Positions 12,801 through 24,138 of a stretch of DNA of 64,000 bases are shown one piece after another; the stretch's first letter is position 1; the number at the start of each line of letters is the position of its first letter. Both the position numbers and the translations under genes were made by a program. The stretch lies in contig NC_063264.1 in NCBI RefSeq assembly GCF_019578655.1, forward strand, positions 18,216,429 through 18,280,428. Direction: 5' to 3'. The DNA is from Ricinus communis (lineage: Eukaryota; Streptophyta; Magnoliopsida; Malpighiales; Euphorbiaceae). The notes beneath the pieces are model-generated. The model did not search any database. It was not told the DNA's origin and worked only from the letters and a program-made list of their open reading frames with translations.

Positions 12801-13614
12801 AGTATGGCAGGTCAATGTAGAGCGGGGAAATAAACGTCATTACATTCAACAACTCTCATTTCATTTTCAATTCATGGGATAAAAATTGCAGAAATGGAAT
12901 CTTAATTACAAGACATTTAGAATTTTGCTGAGAATTCAAATGAATAAAGGCTGCATGTCAACTGTCTCACTATCATGCAAGAAACAGGTGCTTTTTCATA
13001 GCTAAATACATTGTTTTGCAGTTATTAAATTACCCAAGACTTAAAAAGCAACTATTATCTTCCAGAAAAAGAACTATGATAAATCTGGGGCATGTAATTT
13101 GCTATTACTTTATGATGGAATTAATCCCATTGCAGACATTTTACTAAAATGTGCATCCTACTAGAACAGAATATGTTTCAGAATCTGCCTTGATATTCTA
13201 CATTCTAAATTCAAATTGATGTTCTAAATTCCCCAACCAATTAAGCAGATTAAGTTCACATTTTGAAGGGCATAGAACCAAACTAAATTGGAAGTTAAAA
13301 CGCTCTGCAAATACTTACCAGGAATAATAACATCAATTAACAACCAAAAGCTATAAGAAGAAGGCAAAACAACAAAAATCCAAAAACAAAAATATGAAAC
13401 ATTATAAAAAAAACCCAACCTTTGTATAATCTTTTGCAGACTTGCATTGCACTTTGAGGTGAGGTGCAGCTGCTGTGACTTTGCCACGGGCATAATGGAG
13501 TCTAAATGCGAAATGGGTGGAGAGAAAATGGTGCTTTTGAGCAATGGAAAGGCTAAAAGAGAGCTTTTGAGAAGTGATAATGGAAGATGATAAAGGGAGA
13601 GCCATAGTCATCAT
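6852..13614 (-). CDS. CYP37: Peptidyl-prolyl cis-trans isomerase CYP37, chloroplast (thylakoid lumen), 12 exons
   Basis: Exons in transcript order: 13614-13420, 12627-12367, 12279-12190, 11787-11692, 10854-10747, 10541-10492, 9055-8953, 8063-8010, 7671-7513, 7427-7305, 7114-7065, 6963-6852. All junctions are GT-AG and frame-compatible; the donor at 10491 (GTCATT) is weak. The product is 466 aa, the length I recall for Arabidopsis CYP37 (At3g15520). Residues 1 to about 90 look like a plastid transit peptide. A hydrophobic stretch (about 92-101) leads to PAEA at 118-121, a likely lumenal cleavage site. An N-terminal helical region follows (SPDTKVPRTGELALRRAIP, LLRIPQRKPYGTMEG). The cyclophilin-like domain starts near residue 268 (LTGRGTVEF) and includes GAVAMAHSE and QFFFYLYDKRN. 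CYP38-type relatives act in photosystem II assembly; the precise role of CYP37 is less certain. The start could be M1 or M4. Confidence 0.93.
9235..9852. mobile_element. Solo-LTR-like insertion in CYP37 intron 6
   Basis: The segment begins TGTTAGTCCAAGCCC, and CTCCA occurs immediately on both sides (9230-9234 and 9853-9857), as a 5-bp target duplication would. Near 9750-9800 it has GATGTAGGTTTACTGAGAG followed by CCGAACTATGTTAAAAT, which resembles the GGACGTAGGC and CCGAACCACGTTAAA motif of copia LTRs. The right end is TTTTTGT rather than CA, so the exact boundary or identity is uncertain. Removing it leaves an ordinary short intron. Confidence 0.5.
9985..10034. repeat. 25-bp perfect tandem duplication
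   Basis: Two adjacent identical copies, each starting GATCAAGAGTCATCC and ending TGCCAT, lie in CYP37 intron 6. The second copy follows the first with no spacer. Confidence 0.9.
10941..11171 (-). mobile_element. TRIM-like miniature LTR repeat in CYP37 intron 5
   Basis: Two direct copies of about 100 bp start at 10941 and 11071 (period 130). They share GATAGAACTCATTCCCAAAA and CCACTTATATACACTATAAC. Between them, on the minus strand, sits GTGGTATCAGAGCC, a primer-binding site complementary to initiator tRNA-Met. LTR, PBS, tiny internal region, LTR is the plan of TRIM elements, and the LTR text resembles a repeat widespread in plants. The ends were not delimited. Confidence 0.55.
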
Positions 13615-14842
13615 TGTTAGTTAGCTTTGCGAGAGTGGCATTTTTGGCGCGCCTCATCTATCTATATAATCCTATGTGGATGTTTTCTATTGGCTCTTGT
13701 AGTATTTGCTTTTCTTTTGCTTTTCTTTTTCTTATTTAAAAAGCTAGCCCCACTTAATCAAATTTTCTTTTTTAGTTGATTCTAAGTCAAAATTGATAAT
13801 TTCAGATTGGTGGATTCAAATTGATTTGTTATTCAGATCCTCTTTCTGTTATTCCTCAGTGGTCGTTTTAATTGAGCGTTGCCAGAATCTGTTTGCATCT
13901 ATTGTATTATATCATTAAAAAAAATTGATTTTGAACGATTTGGTGTATGGTAAGGTAATTTGTGTAAAAATTATTGCATCGACGCGTTTTTTGTTCAATT
14001 TGAATTTATGTTTTTATAATTCTAACAATTAAAACTAATAATTGAGATTTATTATTTAATAAATAACTATTTACTGTTTAAATTTTTAATAAAATTTCAA
14101 TAATTCAATTTAAAATTAAAAATAAAATTTATAAACATGATATATCGTGTTTAAGTAAATTTCAATCCAGAATTATTAATGGTTTGTACGAAGGAGAGGA
14201 AAGGGAATATTTTTGGAGCAAATAATAACATGCACTGTATTAAGAAAATAAGCGTGTTGGATCTGAGGACGAACTACTTTTAGTTCCAAGAATATTTGTA
14301 TATTTCTTGCAGAAGAAATGAAAGTCTAACAAGTATTTAGTGAACCAAATTCCAATAAATAGTATCCATCAGAACCCTACAGCTCTGAATTTTTATCAGA
14401 ATCAGAAGATAAGCGTAGCCAAATCCATCCCGTTCCACTGCCATTCCTGGTGGAGAGAGTTTTATGTGTATTTTGTTACATTAAGGTCCCTAGTTCTTAG
14501 TTATTTCTTGTGATTTATACAAATGATACTTGTCAGTTCATATCTAATCAGTATCAGAATCTCCATGATTTCAATTTGATCTTTAAGTCTGCCAGCATTT
14601 TTGCTTGGTATACTACTAGTCCTCAGGATATGAACGCCAAATCAAATTAACAAATTTAACTTTCAAAAGCATGAATGAAAAGCATTAATCCGGGAACTTG
14701 ATTTGTTATGAAAAAAGACAAAAAGAAGTTTCTAGAATTATGACAGAGCAATAAAAAATATCAAACAACACAAACTCGAAATGTCTAAACTACCACTACT
14801 GTTTCTTCTAATAAAAGATCAAATCGTACTGCTAAGCTAACT
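13615..14842. other. Intergenic region, CYP37 promoter and STP 3' flank
   Basis: No gene is visible. Just above the CYP37 start a TATA-like sequence (ATTATATAGA on the minus strand, about 13660-13670) may be its core promoter. The rest is AT-rich. Confidence 0.4.
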
Positions 14843-16336
14843 TTAATCCATGAATCTACTCCAGAATGGATGTTTCTTCCAGACTTCTTCCACCATGAGA
14901 TCAATTGGAACATTCTTGGTCTCCGGCAACAATTTCCACACGAAGAGCCCCATGACAAGTATGCAGCCAGCGAAGAAGAAAAATATGTAGGCCTGCATAC
15001 TACACATCATTGATAAGAAGGCCTGAGCAATAATGAAAGTGCAGAGCATGTTCGAGCTAACTGCAAATGCAAATCCATAAGTTCTTGTCTCTAGAGGGAA
15101 TGTTTCACTTGGTATCAACCATCCGAGAGGACCCCATGACCATGCGAATGACATAACGTACAAGCACACAAGCCCCACAACGATTCCTGCCAGTAATTTT
15201 GAAAGTGAGCCTGATGCTGTCAGTTTTAGTAGCAAAATAAGCCCAATTGCCACCTGACTAATAAACATTTGCACGCATGCTTGAAGTAGCAGTTTCCTCC
15301 TTCCAAACTTGTCCACAGCATAAACCGATACCGAAGTGCTTAGGACATTCACAATTCCAGTGATCACAGAAGACAAAAGGGAGGCATCATCCTTGAATCC
15401 AACAGTTTGGAATAAAACAGGGGCGTAGAACATTATAGCATTGATTCCTGTAAACTGCTGAAACACTTGCATCAAGATGCCTATAACTAGAGGTGGACGG
15501 CTTGGGCGTTTGAAGACATTCCAGAATGGAGTCTTGACTTGTCGGGATACATCACAGGCAGATTGAATTTGTTTGAATTCAAAGTCAACATCACTGAGGT
15601 CTCTAATCTTCTCGAGAGCTTGATATCCTTCGTCTTCTTTTCCGCGCTCAATTAGGCTTGTTGGTGTGTCAGTTATGATTAAAGAGCCAAAAAAAAGGAA
15701 CACGGCCGGCAAGCCTGCAAGCCCCAAGGAGACTCTATAACCATACGGATGCAACTTTGCAGTTCCATAGTTGACGAGATTTGCGAATAGAATTCCTACA
15801 GTAACCAAAAGCTGGAACAGAATGTTGACAGCCCCACGCTGGTGAACAGGTGCAATCTCTGATAAGAATAGAGGAACAGCCTCATTGCCAAATCCTACAC
15901 CGACACCAAGGAGAATCCTGCCAATGATTAACATAGGGAGGTTCTGAGCACCAGAGCTTAGGCCAGCTCCCAATAGGAAAACCAGTGAAGCAGCAAGAAT
16001 TGTACGCTTCCGACCAAACTTTTTGCATACAACCTATGCAGCAAAGCTGGAAAAGATAGCAGCTATATAAAGTGAAGATGTAAAAAGCTGAAGAAGCTGA
16101 TCGTTGTATTTGCAATAATTGTCTTCCCTGGCATGAAGTTTTCTGTGATAAACAGATGGAAAGAATTTGATGAGAAAGTCATCCATGGCTGTCACTCCAC
16201 CTGAAATCCCAATGTCGTAACCGAACATTAGCCCACCAAAGGCTGCAAAAATCCAACAGAAGAACACATAAATTTGTTTCTTCCATGGGAATTTCCCACC
16301 AGCACCACCACCTCTCTCTATATCTACTGCTGCCAT
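14843..16336 (-). pseudogene. STP-family sugar/H+ symporter with an in-frame stop (single exon)
   Basis: The frame runs 498 codons from ATG at 16336 to a stop at 14843, near the usual 500-520 aa of plant STP hexose transporters. Only codon 101 is a stop (TAG at 16034-16036). Visible family signatures are GGLMFGYDIGISGGVT in the first membrane segment, FGRKRT after the stop, GRILLGVGVGFGNEAVPLFL, RGAVNILFQ, QQFTGIN, DKFGRR, GPLGWLIPSETFPLE and LPETKNVPID near the C-terminus. The stop replaces a residue of the second-segment loop, often Ser, so one change (for example TCG to TAG) could explain it. No intron is present, although many STP genes have several. It is either a recently silenced gene, an intronless retrocopy, or an assembly error. 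Intact it would import hexose across the plasma membrane. The STP subgroup cannot be settled by eye. Confidence 0.85.
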
Positions 16337-16592
16337 CGTTGTTTTCTCTTCCCTTCTTTATGTCAATAAGAAAGCAAAAGTACACAGTTCGTGGTCCTGG
16401 CCTGGCTTTTTATGGATTTCCATGTATGGATATATTCCTATTCCTATTTGGATAAGGAGTTGCACTAACTTCGAGTAAGCATAAGTTTTTACTTTCCAAT
16501 TTGGAAAAGGATATACATTAATACTAATCCTTTATTATCAGGATTCTTAGTGTTCTGCTTCTTCAATGGAGCTATTCATTCACTCCTTGTCT
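16337..16592. other. 5' flank of the STP gene
   Basis: Short AT-rich flank between the transporter start and the copia target duplication. No gene or clear promoter motif was recognised. Confidence 0.4.
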
Positions 16593-16597
16593 TTCTC

Positions 16598-16959
16598 TGT
16601 GAAAGTTGTAATTATATTTCTGTGATTAAAAATGAATCTTTATAAATGAGAATTCTAAGTTATTTTGTGTAAGTTTGCTTTGATATATACATAGTTGAGC
16701 TGGTAACGGTCTTCAAGCTACCTAGAGAGCTCCTATGGTCTATGTCAACGTTAACTTCTCTTTTAGGAATGGTTGAAGCGACCTTTCTTCCTTAGGAAAG
16801 AAAGGTTGCTCCTTTTTTCTTTCTGCAGGCCTATGATGACTTGTTTGTACAGCAGAGAGCTATACAGACCTGAGGCCATGCCCTTTGGTCCTTTGATCCT
16901 TTGACCTTTGGTCACTAGTGTAGTGGCTGGGTAAGTCTTCTTTCCTTTGGTCTTCAACA
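16598..16959 (-). repeat. Copia 3' LTR
   Basis: 362 bp, starting TGTGAAAGTTG and ending GGTCTTCAACA on the plus strand. It pairs with the copy at 21357-21718. It lies next to the polypurine tract. Confidence 0.95.
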
Positions 16960-16969
16960 CTCCCCCTCA
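16960..16969 (-). other. Copia polypurine tract
   Basis: On the minus strand TGAGGGGGAG directly precedes the 3' LTR. It would prime plus-strand DNA synthesis. Confidence 0.8.
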
Positions 16970-19900
16970 AGATGAGTTTGAATAAATTGATAGACCCCAT
17001 CTTGCTAAGTAGGTTTAGATGATTTGATCTGTCGAGCGCCTTTGTGAATATGTTTGCTAACTGTTCATGACTTCTGACAAAAGGGGTTTCAATCTCTCCG
17101 GATTGAACTTTTTCTCTTATGAAATGACAGTCAACTTCTATGTGTTTGGTTCTTTCGTGAAAGACTGGATTTGATGCGATGTGTCTGGCTGCTTGATTAT
17201 CGCAATACATCTTCATAGGACATCTGCATTCTATTTTCATGTTAGCTAGCACTTGCTTGATCCAGATGAGCTCACTGGCTGTTGATGCCATGGCTCGATA
17301 TTCTGCTTCTGCGCTGGATCTTGCGGTTACAGATTATTTTTTGCTTTTCCAGGTTACTAGGTTTCCTCCTACGAAGGTGCAAAACCCTGAGGTTGACTTT
17401 CTGTCACAGCTTCCTGCCCAATCTGCATCAGAGAAACCAACAATAGTATTATCATTATTATTTTTCATCCAAATACCTTGACCTGGAACACCTTTGAGAT
17501 ATCTAAGAATCCGGTCAACAGCATCTAAGTGAGAGGTACGGGGAGCATACATAAACTGACTGACCATACTAACTGCGTAAGCTATATCAGGCCTAGTAAC
17601 GGTTAAGTAAATTAATTTTCCTACTAGACGTTGATAGTGTGCAATGTTGTCTAAAGGGTCTCCATCTTCTAAGTTGAGCTTTGTTTTGGTTTCCATTGGA
17701 GTATTTATGGGTTTGGCTCCAATCTTTCCTGTTTCTTTTAGTAAGTCACTGAGACAAGAATAGGCCTTTATGAGAATTGGCTATTTCTATCCCAAGGAAG
17801 TAGGACAATTAACTAAGGTCTTTTATGTCAAATTCCTCTTTTAGCTTCTGTTTTACTTCCTCAATTTCCATGTCATCGCTCCCAGTTATAATAATATCAT
17901 CCACATAAACCAAGATAATTATGGTGCATATGTGCGTGTGTTTTACAAACATAGAAGAATCGGAGACACATTTATTGAAATTGATTTTTAAGAGAAAAAG
18001 GCTTAGCTTGGCATACCATGCTCTCGGAGATTGTTTCAATCCGTAGATTGCCTTTTTTAGCTTACATACCAGGGAATGATCTGATGTGGATTTGTGTCCT
18101 AGAGGAAGTGTCATATAAACTTCTTCTTCTAGGGATCCTTGAAGAAATGCATTCTTGACATCCATTTGGAATAGACTCCAGCCAGAGTTAGTAGCAACAG
18201 ATAATAAAATTCGAACAGTGCTCATTTTTGCCACAGGGGCAAAAGTTTCCTGGTAGTCCACCCCATAGGTTTGAGTGAACCCTTTTGCTACCAACTTAGC
18301 TTTATATCTCTCAATAGTTCCATCATGATTATATTTTATTTTATATACCCATTTACACCCGACGAGTTTTTTATTTTGGGGCAAGAGGATAAGATCCCAA
18401 GTGTCATTTTTTCAAGAGCTTGAAGCTCCTCCTCCATAGCTTTGCACCATTTGGAATTGGTGTTAGCTTCATAGAAGGAGGTGGGTTCGATGTGATGGGT
18501 AAGATTCCCCAGATAAGCTTTATACTGGCTTGATATTGATTTATAAAAAATGAAGTTTTGGATAGGATACGATACCTTGTGGGACACACAATCCTTTAAT
18601 CTGACAGAGGGCCTGGTGGGTCGAGTAGATCTTCATAAGGTAATTTCTTCATGTGACTCTTCTCCAATTTCTCCCCCTGAAGGAATTGCCGGAGAGTCTG
18701 GAGTGAACTCCCCCTCAAGATGAGCATCCTGCGTTTGACTATCAAACAAAGAAATATCATGTGGAAATAATAATGTGTCAGGGCCAGTGGTACTGATTGG
18801 ATCACGGGGAAAGTAAAGGTCATTTTCAGCAAAGGAGACATTGCGAGAGATGTAAGTTGTGTGCATAGTGGGATCATAGCATTTGTAACCCTTCTTTTCA
18901 GAGGAGTAGCCTAAAAACACAGTTTTAACTGAGCTTTTATCAAATTTGTGTCTTCTTTTGACATGTACAAAACTAAGACAGCCAAAAACTCGGAGATGGC
19001 CAAGTTCAATTTTCCGTCCTTTCAAAATTTCTAAAGGGCTGAGATAATTTAATATAACACTAGGAAGGCGATTGATAAGATACGCGGTGGTTAAGAGGGC
19101 ATCTGACCAAAAAATATTTGGGACATTATGTTGAAAAAGTAAGGTCCGGGTCACTTCAAGAAGGTGCCTATTTTTTTGTTTAGAAATCCCATTTTGTTCA
19201 GGGGTGTTAATACATGTGGTTTGGTGCAAGATTCCATGTTGAGTAAAAAATGCTGAAAATTTTTTGTTAATGTATTCAGTTCCATTGTCAGAACAAAATT
19301 TTTTTATGTTGGAAGTGTATTGATTTTGAATGAAGTTCTAAAAATTTTGAAAGCAAGTGAATACTTCATTCTTCCCTTTTAATAAATAGAGGCAAGTGGT
19401 TCGGGAATAATCATCGATAAACGTGACAAAATAACGGAAATAATTATAAGAAGTGACGGGGGCAGGTCCCCAAACATCAGAATGAATTAACTCAAACATT
19501 TTTTTAGATATGCTAGTAGATAAAGGGAAAGGTAATCGCGTATGTTTGAAAAATTTACAAATGTCACAACAACCAGAGTTTAATTTGTAAGAGAAAAGTT
19601 TGTTAAGGACACGATCAGAAGATGCCCAAACCGCCTATGCATCAACATTCCTTGATCACCCGGTCTCGTCGATGCAAGACATTGGTTGGTGGAGTCTTTA
19701 GGGTAATAAAGGCCATTTCTAAAATATCCCTCACCAATCATCTTCCCGGTGATGCGATCCTGAAACGTTACAGAAGATGGTGAGAAAATTGCATTACAAT
19801 TTAAATGACGAGTAATTTTTCCAACAGATAATAAATTTGATTTAAATTCAGGTAACAATAATATATCACGGATATTTTTGGGGAGGATGGTGGAGGTGCC

Positions 19901-21301
19901 ACAACCATAAATTTTGGCTTGGTCACCATTTGCAACGATCACATGTTGGGAGTCAATGGGAATAAAGTGTTGTAATTTTGTTGTGTCCCATGTCATGTGA
20001 TCGATAGCACCGGAATCGATAATCCAATCGTTAGAATTAAATAAATTAAAATAATTTTTGGAGTTAGAAATTGAACCTGACCCATGACATTGTTGTTGAT
20101 TTACGAGAGATTGGAGTTGAGAAATAACTTGGGAAATTTACAAATTCTCAGCCGGGTCGGGTCGGATTGCTTCTTTGTAAAGCAGTAGGATCGCCAGTCC
20201 GACTTTACGGGCGGATCGGGTCGGGGTACTAGGTTCGGGCCTGGGCCAACTATCCAGGCTCATTTGAGATCTTGGGCTCGGGCCAAGTATAGTCTGTGGG
20301 CTCGGATTTTTTAAATGAACCCGACCCATGTTGCTGACCCGACCCGACCCTGTGGCATATGTTGCCCAGGAACCCCCTTCCTTCACTCCCATCTCTTCTA
20401 GGGTTGCCTCCAAACCGCCTTTCTCCCCTCTCTCTTCTTCCTCCGCCTCCCCTAAAATTTGTGTGAGTTCCTTTCTCCCCCCGACCATGTAGCGGTTGCA
20501 GCTGGGGTTGAAGAAGCCAACATCTATCACGGGTGTGACCCTGCCTTCGGCAGTGATCGCACCTGTCGACAGAAGCAGGCGCTCCTCTTACGCGAAATGC
20601 TTTGGTGGAGTCAGGGTGGCGTGAGAGAAACACCCAGTTTTCTGGGTTGTCTAGGATGGGGATGTTCATCGTGACACGTCTGGTTTCTTCCTGTTGGAAG
20701 ATGGCTATGACGTCGTCAATCTTCGGAAGAGAGTTGGACAGTAGGATTTGCAAGCGCAGCGCCTCATAACTGGAATCCAGACCCCCCAGGTAGGTATAAA
20801 CTAAATCTTGTTCGGCTTTCTTTCTGATCTCTTCTGGATCTGTGGTGGGTGGGAGGTAGTTTTGTAACTCCTCCCACCTGGTTAAAACTTTTGTAGCGTA
20901 GTTGTGCTTAATTTTGTCCCCTGTTTGATTTGAGAAAGCTCCTGCTTCAGATTAAAAATATGAGCAAAATTTTGCTCGTGTCCGTATAAGCCTTTCATTT
21001 TCCTCCAAATTTCTTGCGAGGATTTGAGTAACATGCATAGTCGTAAAATCTGTGGTTCCATTGTATTTGTGAGGAGGGACATGACCATATGGTCGGTTGT
21101 CTGCCATTCCTCAATCTCCTCTGTTTCTTCTTTAGTTGGTTGTGCTGGATTGATAGGAGTTGGTCTGCTTTTGATTCCTATGATGAATCCCAACTTTTTC
21201 TTGCCACTCAAACTGATGTATACTAACCTAGACCACTCAAAGTAGTTCTGGTTGCCTTTGAGCACAATGTTGGTTAGCTTTGAAACATCATTGTGAGACA
21301 T
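16970..21301 (-). pseudogene. Copia gag-pol, broken by stops and frameshifts
   Basis: Gag starts at ATG 21301 (MSHNDVSKL, UBN2-type) and continues in another frame with a CCHC knuckle CDHCRRQGHTRDRC at 20520-20561. The protease has IIDSGAIDHMT, with its DSG at 20009-20017. The pre-integrase motif MHRRFGH lies near 19630. The integrase end reads TPEQNGISKQKNR near 19170-19210, where relatives have ERKNR, so the catalytic Glu appears replaced. RT is at 17809-18384, with QMDVKNAFLQG and YVDD (17896-17907). RNase H has DADWAGS and YCDNQAA at about 17000-17430, interrupted by TAA after TWKSKK. Several frame breaks make it non-functional on its own. Confidence 0.9.
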
Positions 21302-21344
21302 TTTGAGTTTCCGTGGTTGGGGTAGATGATGAGAGGTTAAACCT

Positions 21345-21356
21345 GCTCTGATACCA
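21345..21356 (-). other. Copia primer-binding site (initiator tRNA-Met)
   Basis: TGGTATCAGAGC on the minus strand directly follows the 5' LTR. It is complementary to the 3' end of initiator tRNA-Met. Confidence 0.92.
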
Positions 21357-21718
21357 TGTGAAAGTTGTATTTATATTTCTGTGATTAAAAATGAATCTTT
21401 ACAAATGAAAATTCTAAGCTATTTTGTGTAAGTTTGCTTTGATATATACATAGTTGAGCTGGTAAAGGTCTTCAAGCTACCTAGAGAGCTCCTATGGTCT
21501 ATGTCAACGTTAACTTCTCTTTTAGGAATGGTTGAAGCGACCTTTCTTCCCTAAGGAAGAAAGGTTACTCCTTTTTCCTTTCTGCAGGCCTATAATGACT
21601 TGTCTGTACAACAAAGAACTGTACAGACCTGAGGCCATGCCCTTTGGTCCTTTGATCCTTTGACCTTTGGTCACTAGTGTAGTGGCTGGTTAAGTCTTCT
21701 TTCCTTTGGTCTTCAACA
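21357..21718 (-). repeat. Copia 5' LTR
   Basis: 362 bp, the partner of 16598-16959, with about 17 mismatches and no net length difference. Confidence 0.95.
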
Positions 21719-21723
21719 TTCTC

Positions 21724-23721
21724 CTTATTAATATCATTTCTGTCCTAATCTTGAGTTCCAAATATAAAATTAAGTTTATACCGATTCATGTGCAAACTCA
21801 ATTATGTTTCTTTCCTTATCCAATTTTTCAAACAAATTATTAAAATTAGTATAATAAATTGACCGGTGTAATATAGTAAATCTCAAGGCAAAAAGTAAAA
21901 ATTAACTTTTTTTTTTTTAATTTCAGTCAATTAAAAGATATTATTATTATTATTTATAAATTTAAGTTTTTTTTTTCTTTTTTTATGGAGAATTAAGCAG
22001 CAGACAACGTAACAATAAAAAATTGAGCACAAATAAATTAACGAAACACATTCAAAAACCAAAATGAGCCTCAAAGCGGAGCAATGAAGTCTTCCTTTCT
22101 AGTCAAACAAATTTTGCAAGCAATCAGCAGTATTGTTGGATTCTCTGGAAAATGATGGAAGCTGCAATTCACAAGCTGATGTTGGAGGTTTGCAATTGAG
22201 TTAAACTTATCCTTAAGTTTCCAATTATTTGTGGCTAAATCCAACCTTTTTTATTTTATATTTGTTGACTTTAGCAACGAATATTAAATCTGTGACTAAC
22301 TCTAAATCTTTTTCCTTTGCTGCTTTAAATATTAAAATTTGTTTCCCATCTTTTTCTTTCTTTTCCCACTTAGATACTAAATTAGTGATGGAAGTGACTG
22401 TCTATAAGTTTAAAATCTTTTCCTACCTTCCTTTTCTCTTTTTACACTTAAGGACAAAATTGTCCGTCCTTAATTTCCTTTTTCTTCTTATTTTTTTTCA
22501 TTTTATTTGGCAATATTTCTTTTCATTTTTGTTCCTCTCTTTTTCATTTTCTATTTCATTCTTTATTTTATCTATAAATATTTTTTTTCTTCCTTTATTT
22601 TATTCTGTCATTTTTCTATCTTCGTTTTCTCTACCATTATTTATTTCACCTTCTCTCTTTATTTTTTCTTTATCTCCTTTCCTTTTTTTTCTTTTTAATT
22701 TTTTTATTATTATCATCACTATCATCATTTTGTTGTTGATGATGAAAATTAATTGGACATTAACATAAAAAATAACAATTAATTTAATAGAAAGATTAAC
22801 TAGATATTAAAATAACAAACTAAAATTGGATAATTAATTTAACTAAAATATTTTTCAAAGGAAAATAAAAATTCAGCATTTAATTATCAATGGAGTTCAT
22901 ATATTTTTTTGAAAAATTATAATTTACTGATGAACTTTATGTTGTTGCTAAGGTTAACGATAAACTATACATCGTTATCCGTCAAGAGAAAAGGAATGTT
23001 CATTGCTCATGGAAAGACTTTTGTGTTTCGATGCTAAAGGCAAAAGGTCGACTCTAAATTAGCGACGAATACAAAAAAAAAAAAAAATTGCTAAAGCATT
23101 TCCAAGGATCAGTATGGTAAGGACACATGTCCATCACTAACCTGTCTCTAATCGATTTTCTAACTTTGTTCATCGTTAAACATTATTCTATTTTATTGTG
23201 AATATGAGTTAGAAATTTATATAGTTCATCATCTTCTATATCTAGCAAGCTTTTGTTGTATCATTCTTTCAAGAATTAAAGAAGCTTTTTAAAGACGCGT
23301 AGAGAGAGGATCAATCTTTTTCATTTCTTGCAGGGCCTTTGAACTTTAAGGGAATCTTAATTTTCTGTTTTATATATCTTATATCTTTCTATTTGATTAC
23401 AATGATCATTGGATTAAATATGTCAGGCTAAGTTTCATAAGTAAAGTTTAGCTTTTTACTTATGTATGAACCTTATATAAAAATGAGTCTTCTCCGAAGG
23501 TGATGATGGAATTTAACATTTCTTGGTTTTTAGGTATGAGTTGGAAGGCTTTTTGTATGGATAGAATCTCACCGTTATTGAAAATAGAAGGGTCAATTAA
23601 ATAAGAGAAAACACATTTGATATTTTCAACATGGTCTCTTAGGACTCCACTAATTTCAATCTAACTTAGATTTAATGTTCTATCTCAGGGTGTTGATGGG
23701 GGACTTGGTTAGAATGATAAA
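21724..23721. other. Gene-poor AT-rich region with a long pyrimidine tract
   Basis: Roughly 22420-22720 is strongly C/T-rich on the plus strand and holds a 179-codon open frame (22229-22768) of Phe, Leu, Ser and Ile that is best explained by composition. Phrases such as TTAGCAACGAAT (near 22275) and TTAGCGACGAAT (near 23059) resemble sub-terminal motifs of CACTA-like transposons, but no terminal repeats were found. Confidence 0.45.
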
Positions 23722-24138
23722 GTCATAAATTTACACGTTTTACGAAATTACTTTTTTATATTGATAAATATATTACTTTTATGGGGTCATTTTCTCATAT
23801 TAAAATATTAGCACTATTACAGGTTGTTTTCTCAAATTCATAAATATAAATATTTTACGAGATTATTTTTTTATATGGAAAAATATACCCCTTTGACGAG
23901 GTTGTTTTCTCATATTATAAAATTAACCTATTTAAGGGGTTGTTTTCTCATACTCACAAATATACTACAATTGCAGGGTTATTTCATCAAATTCATAAAT
24001 ATTCCAGTATTACGGGGTTGTTTTCACATATTAAAAAATTTATCCCTTCCACGAGGTTGTTTTCTAATATTAAAAATTTTACCTGTTCTACGAGGCTGTT
24101 TTATTAGACTCGCAATTACCCTACTTTTATGGGGTTCT
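23722..24138 (+). repeat. 39-bp higher-order tandem repeat, block 1 (left edge)
   Basis: The array fades in at about 23722 with a diverged type-i monomer. Regular monomers follow up to the gypsy insertion at 24139, where a type-h monomer is cut after GGGGTTCT. The same monomer resumes at 29725, which shows the insertion is younger than the array. Confidence 0.9.

Larger units (their letters stand above)
16593..21723 (-). mobile_element. Complete but defective Ty1/copia LTR retrotransposon
   Basis: The element spans 16598-21718 and is flanked by the perfect 5-bp target duplication TTCTC (16593-16597 and 21719-21723). Its two LTRs are each 362 bp. On the minus strand each LTR starts TGTTGAAG and ends CTTTCACA. 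The primer-binding site abuts the 5' LTR and a purine tract abuts the 3' LTR. Domain order, gag then protease, integrase, RT and RNase H, is that of copia. The LTRs differ at about 17 positions by hand count, so the insertion is fairly young. Confidence 0.95.

Noticed and set aside
20459..20674. Plus-strand frame of 71 codons
   Set aside because: It is the antisense shadow of the copia gag zinc-knuckle region.
22229..22768. 179-codon frame rich in Phe, Leu, Ser and Ile
   Set aside because: It lies in a pyrimidine-rich tract where T/C codons give exactly these residues; no domain or splice evidence.
21724..23721. CACTA-type transposon suggested by TTAGCGACGAAT-like motifs
   Set aside because: No CACTA terminal repeat, 3-bp target duplication or transposase was seen; the motifs alone are too weak.
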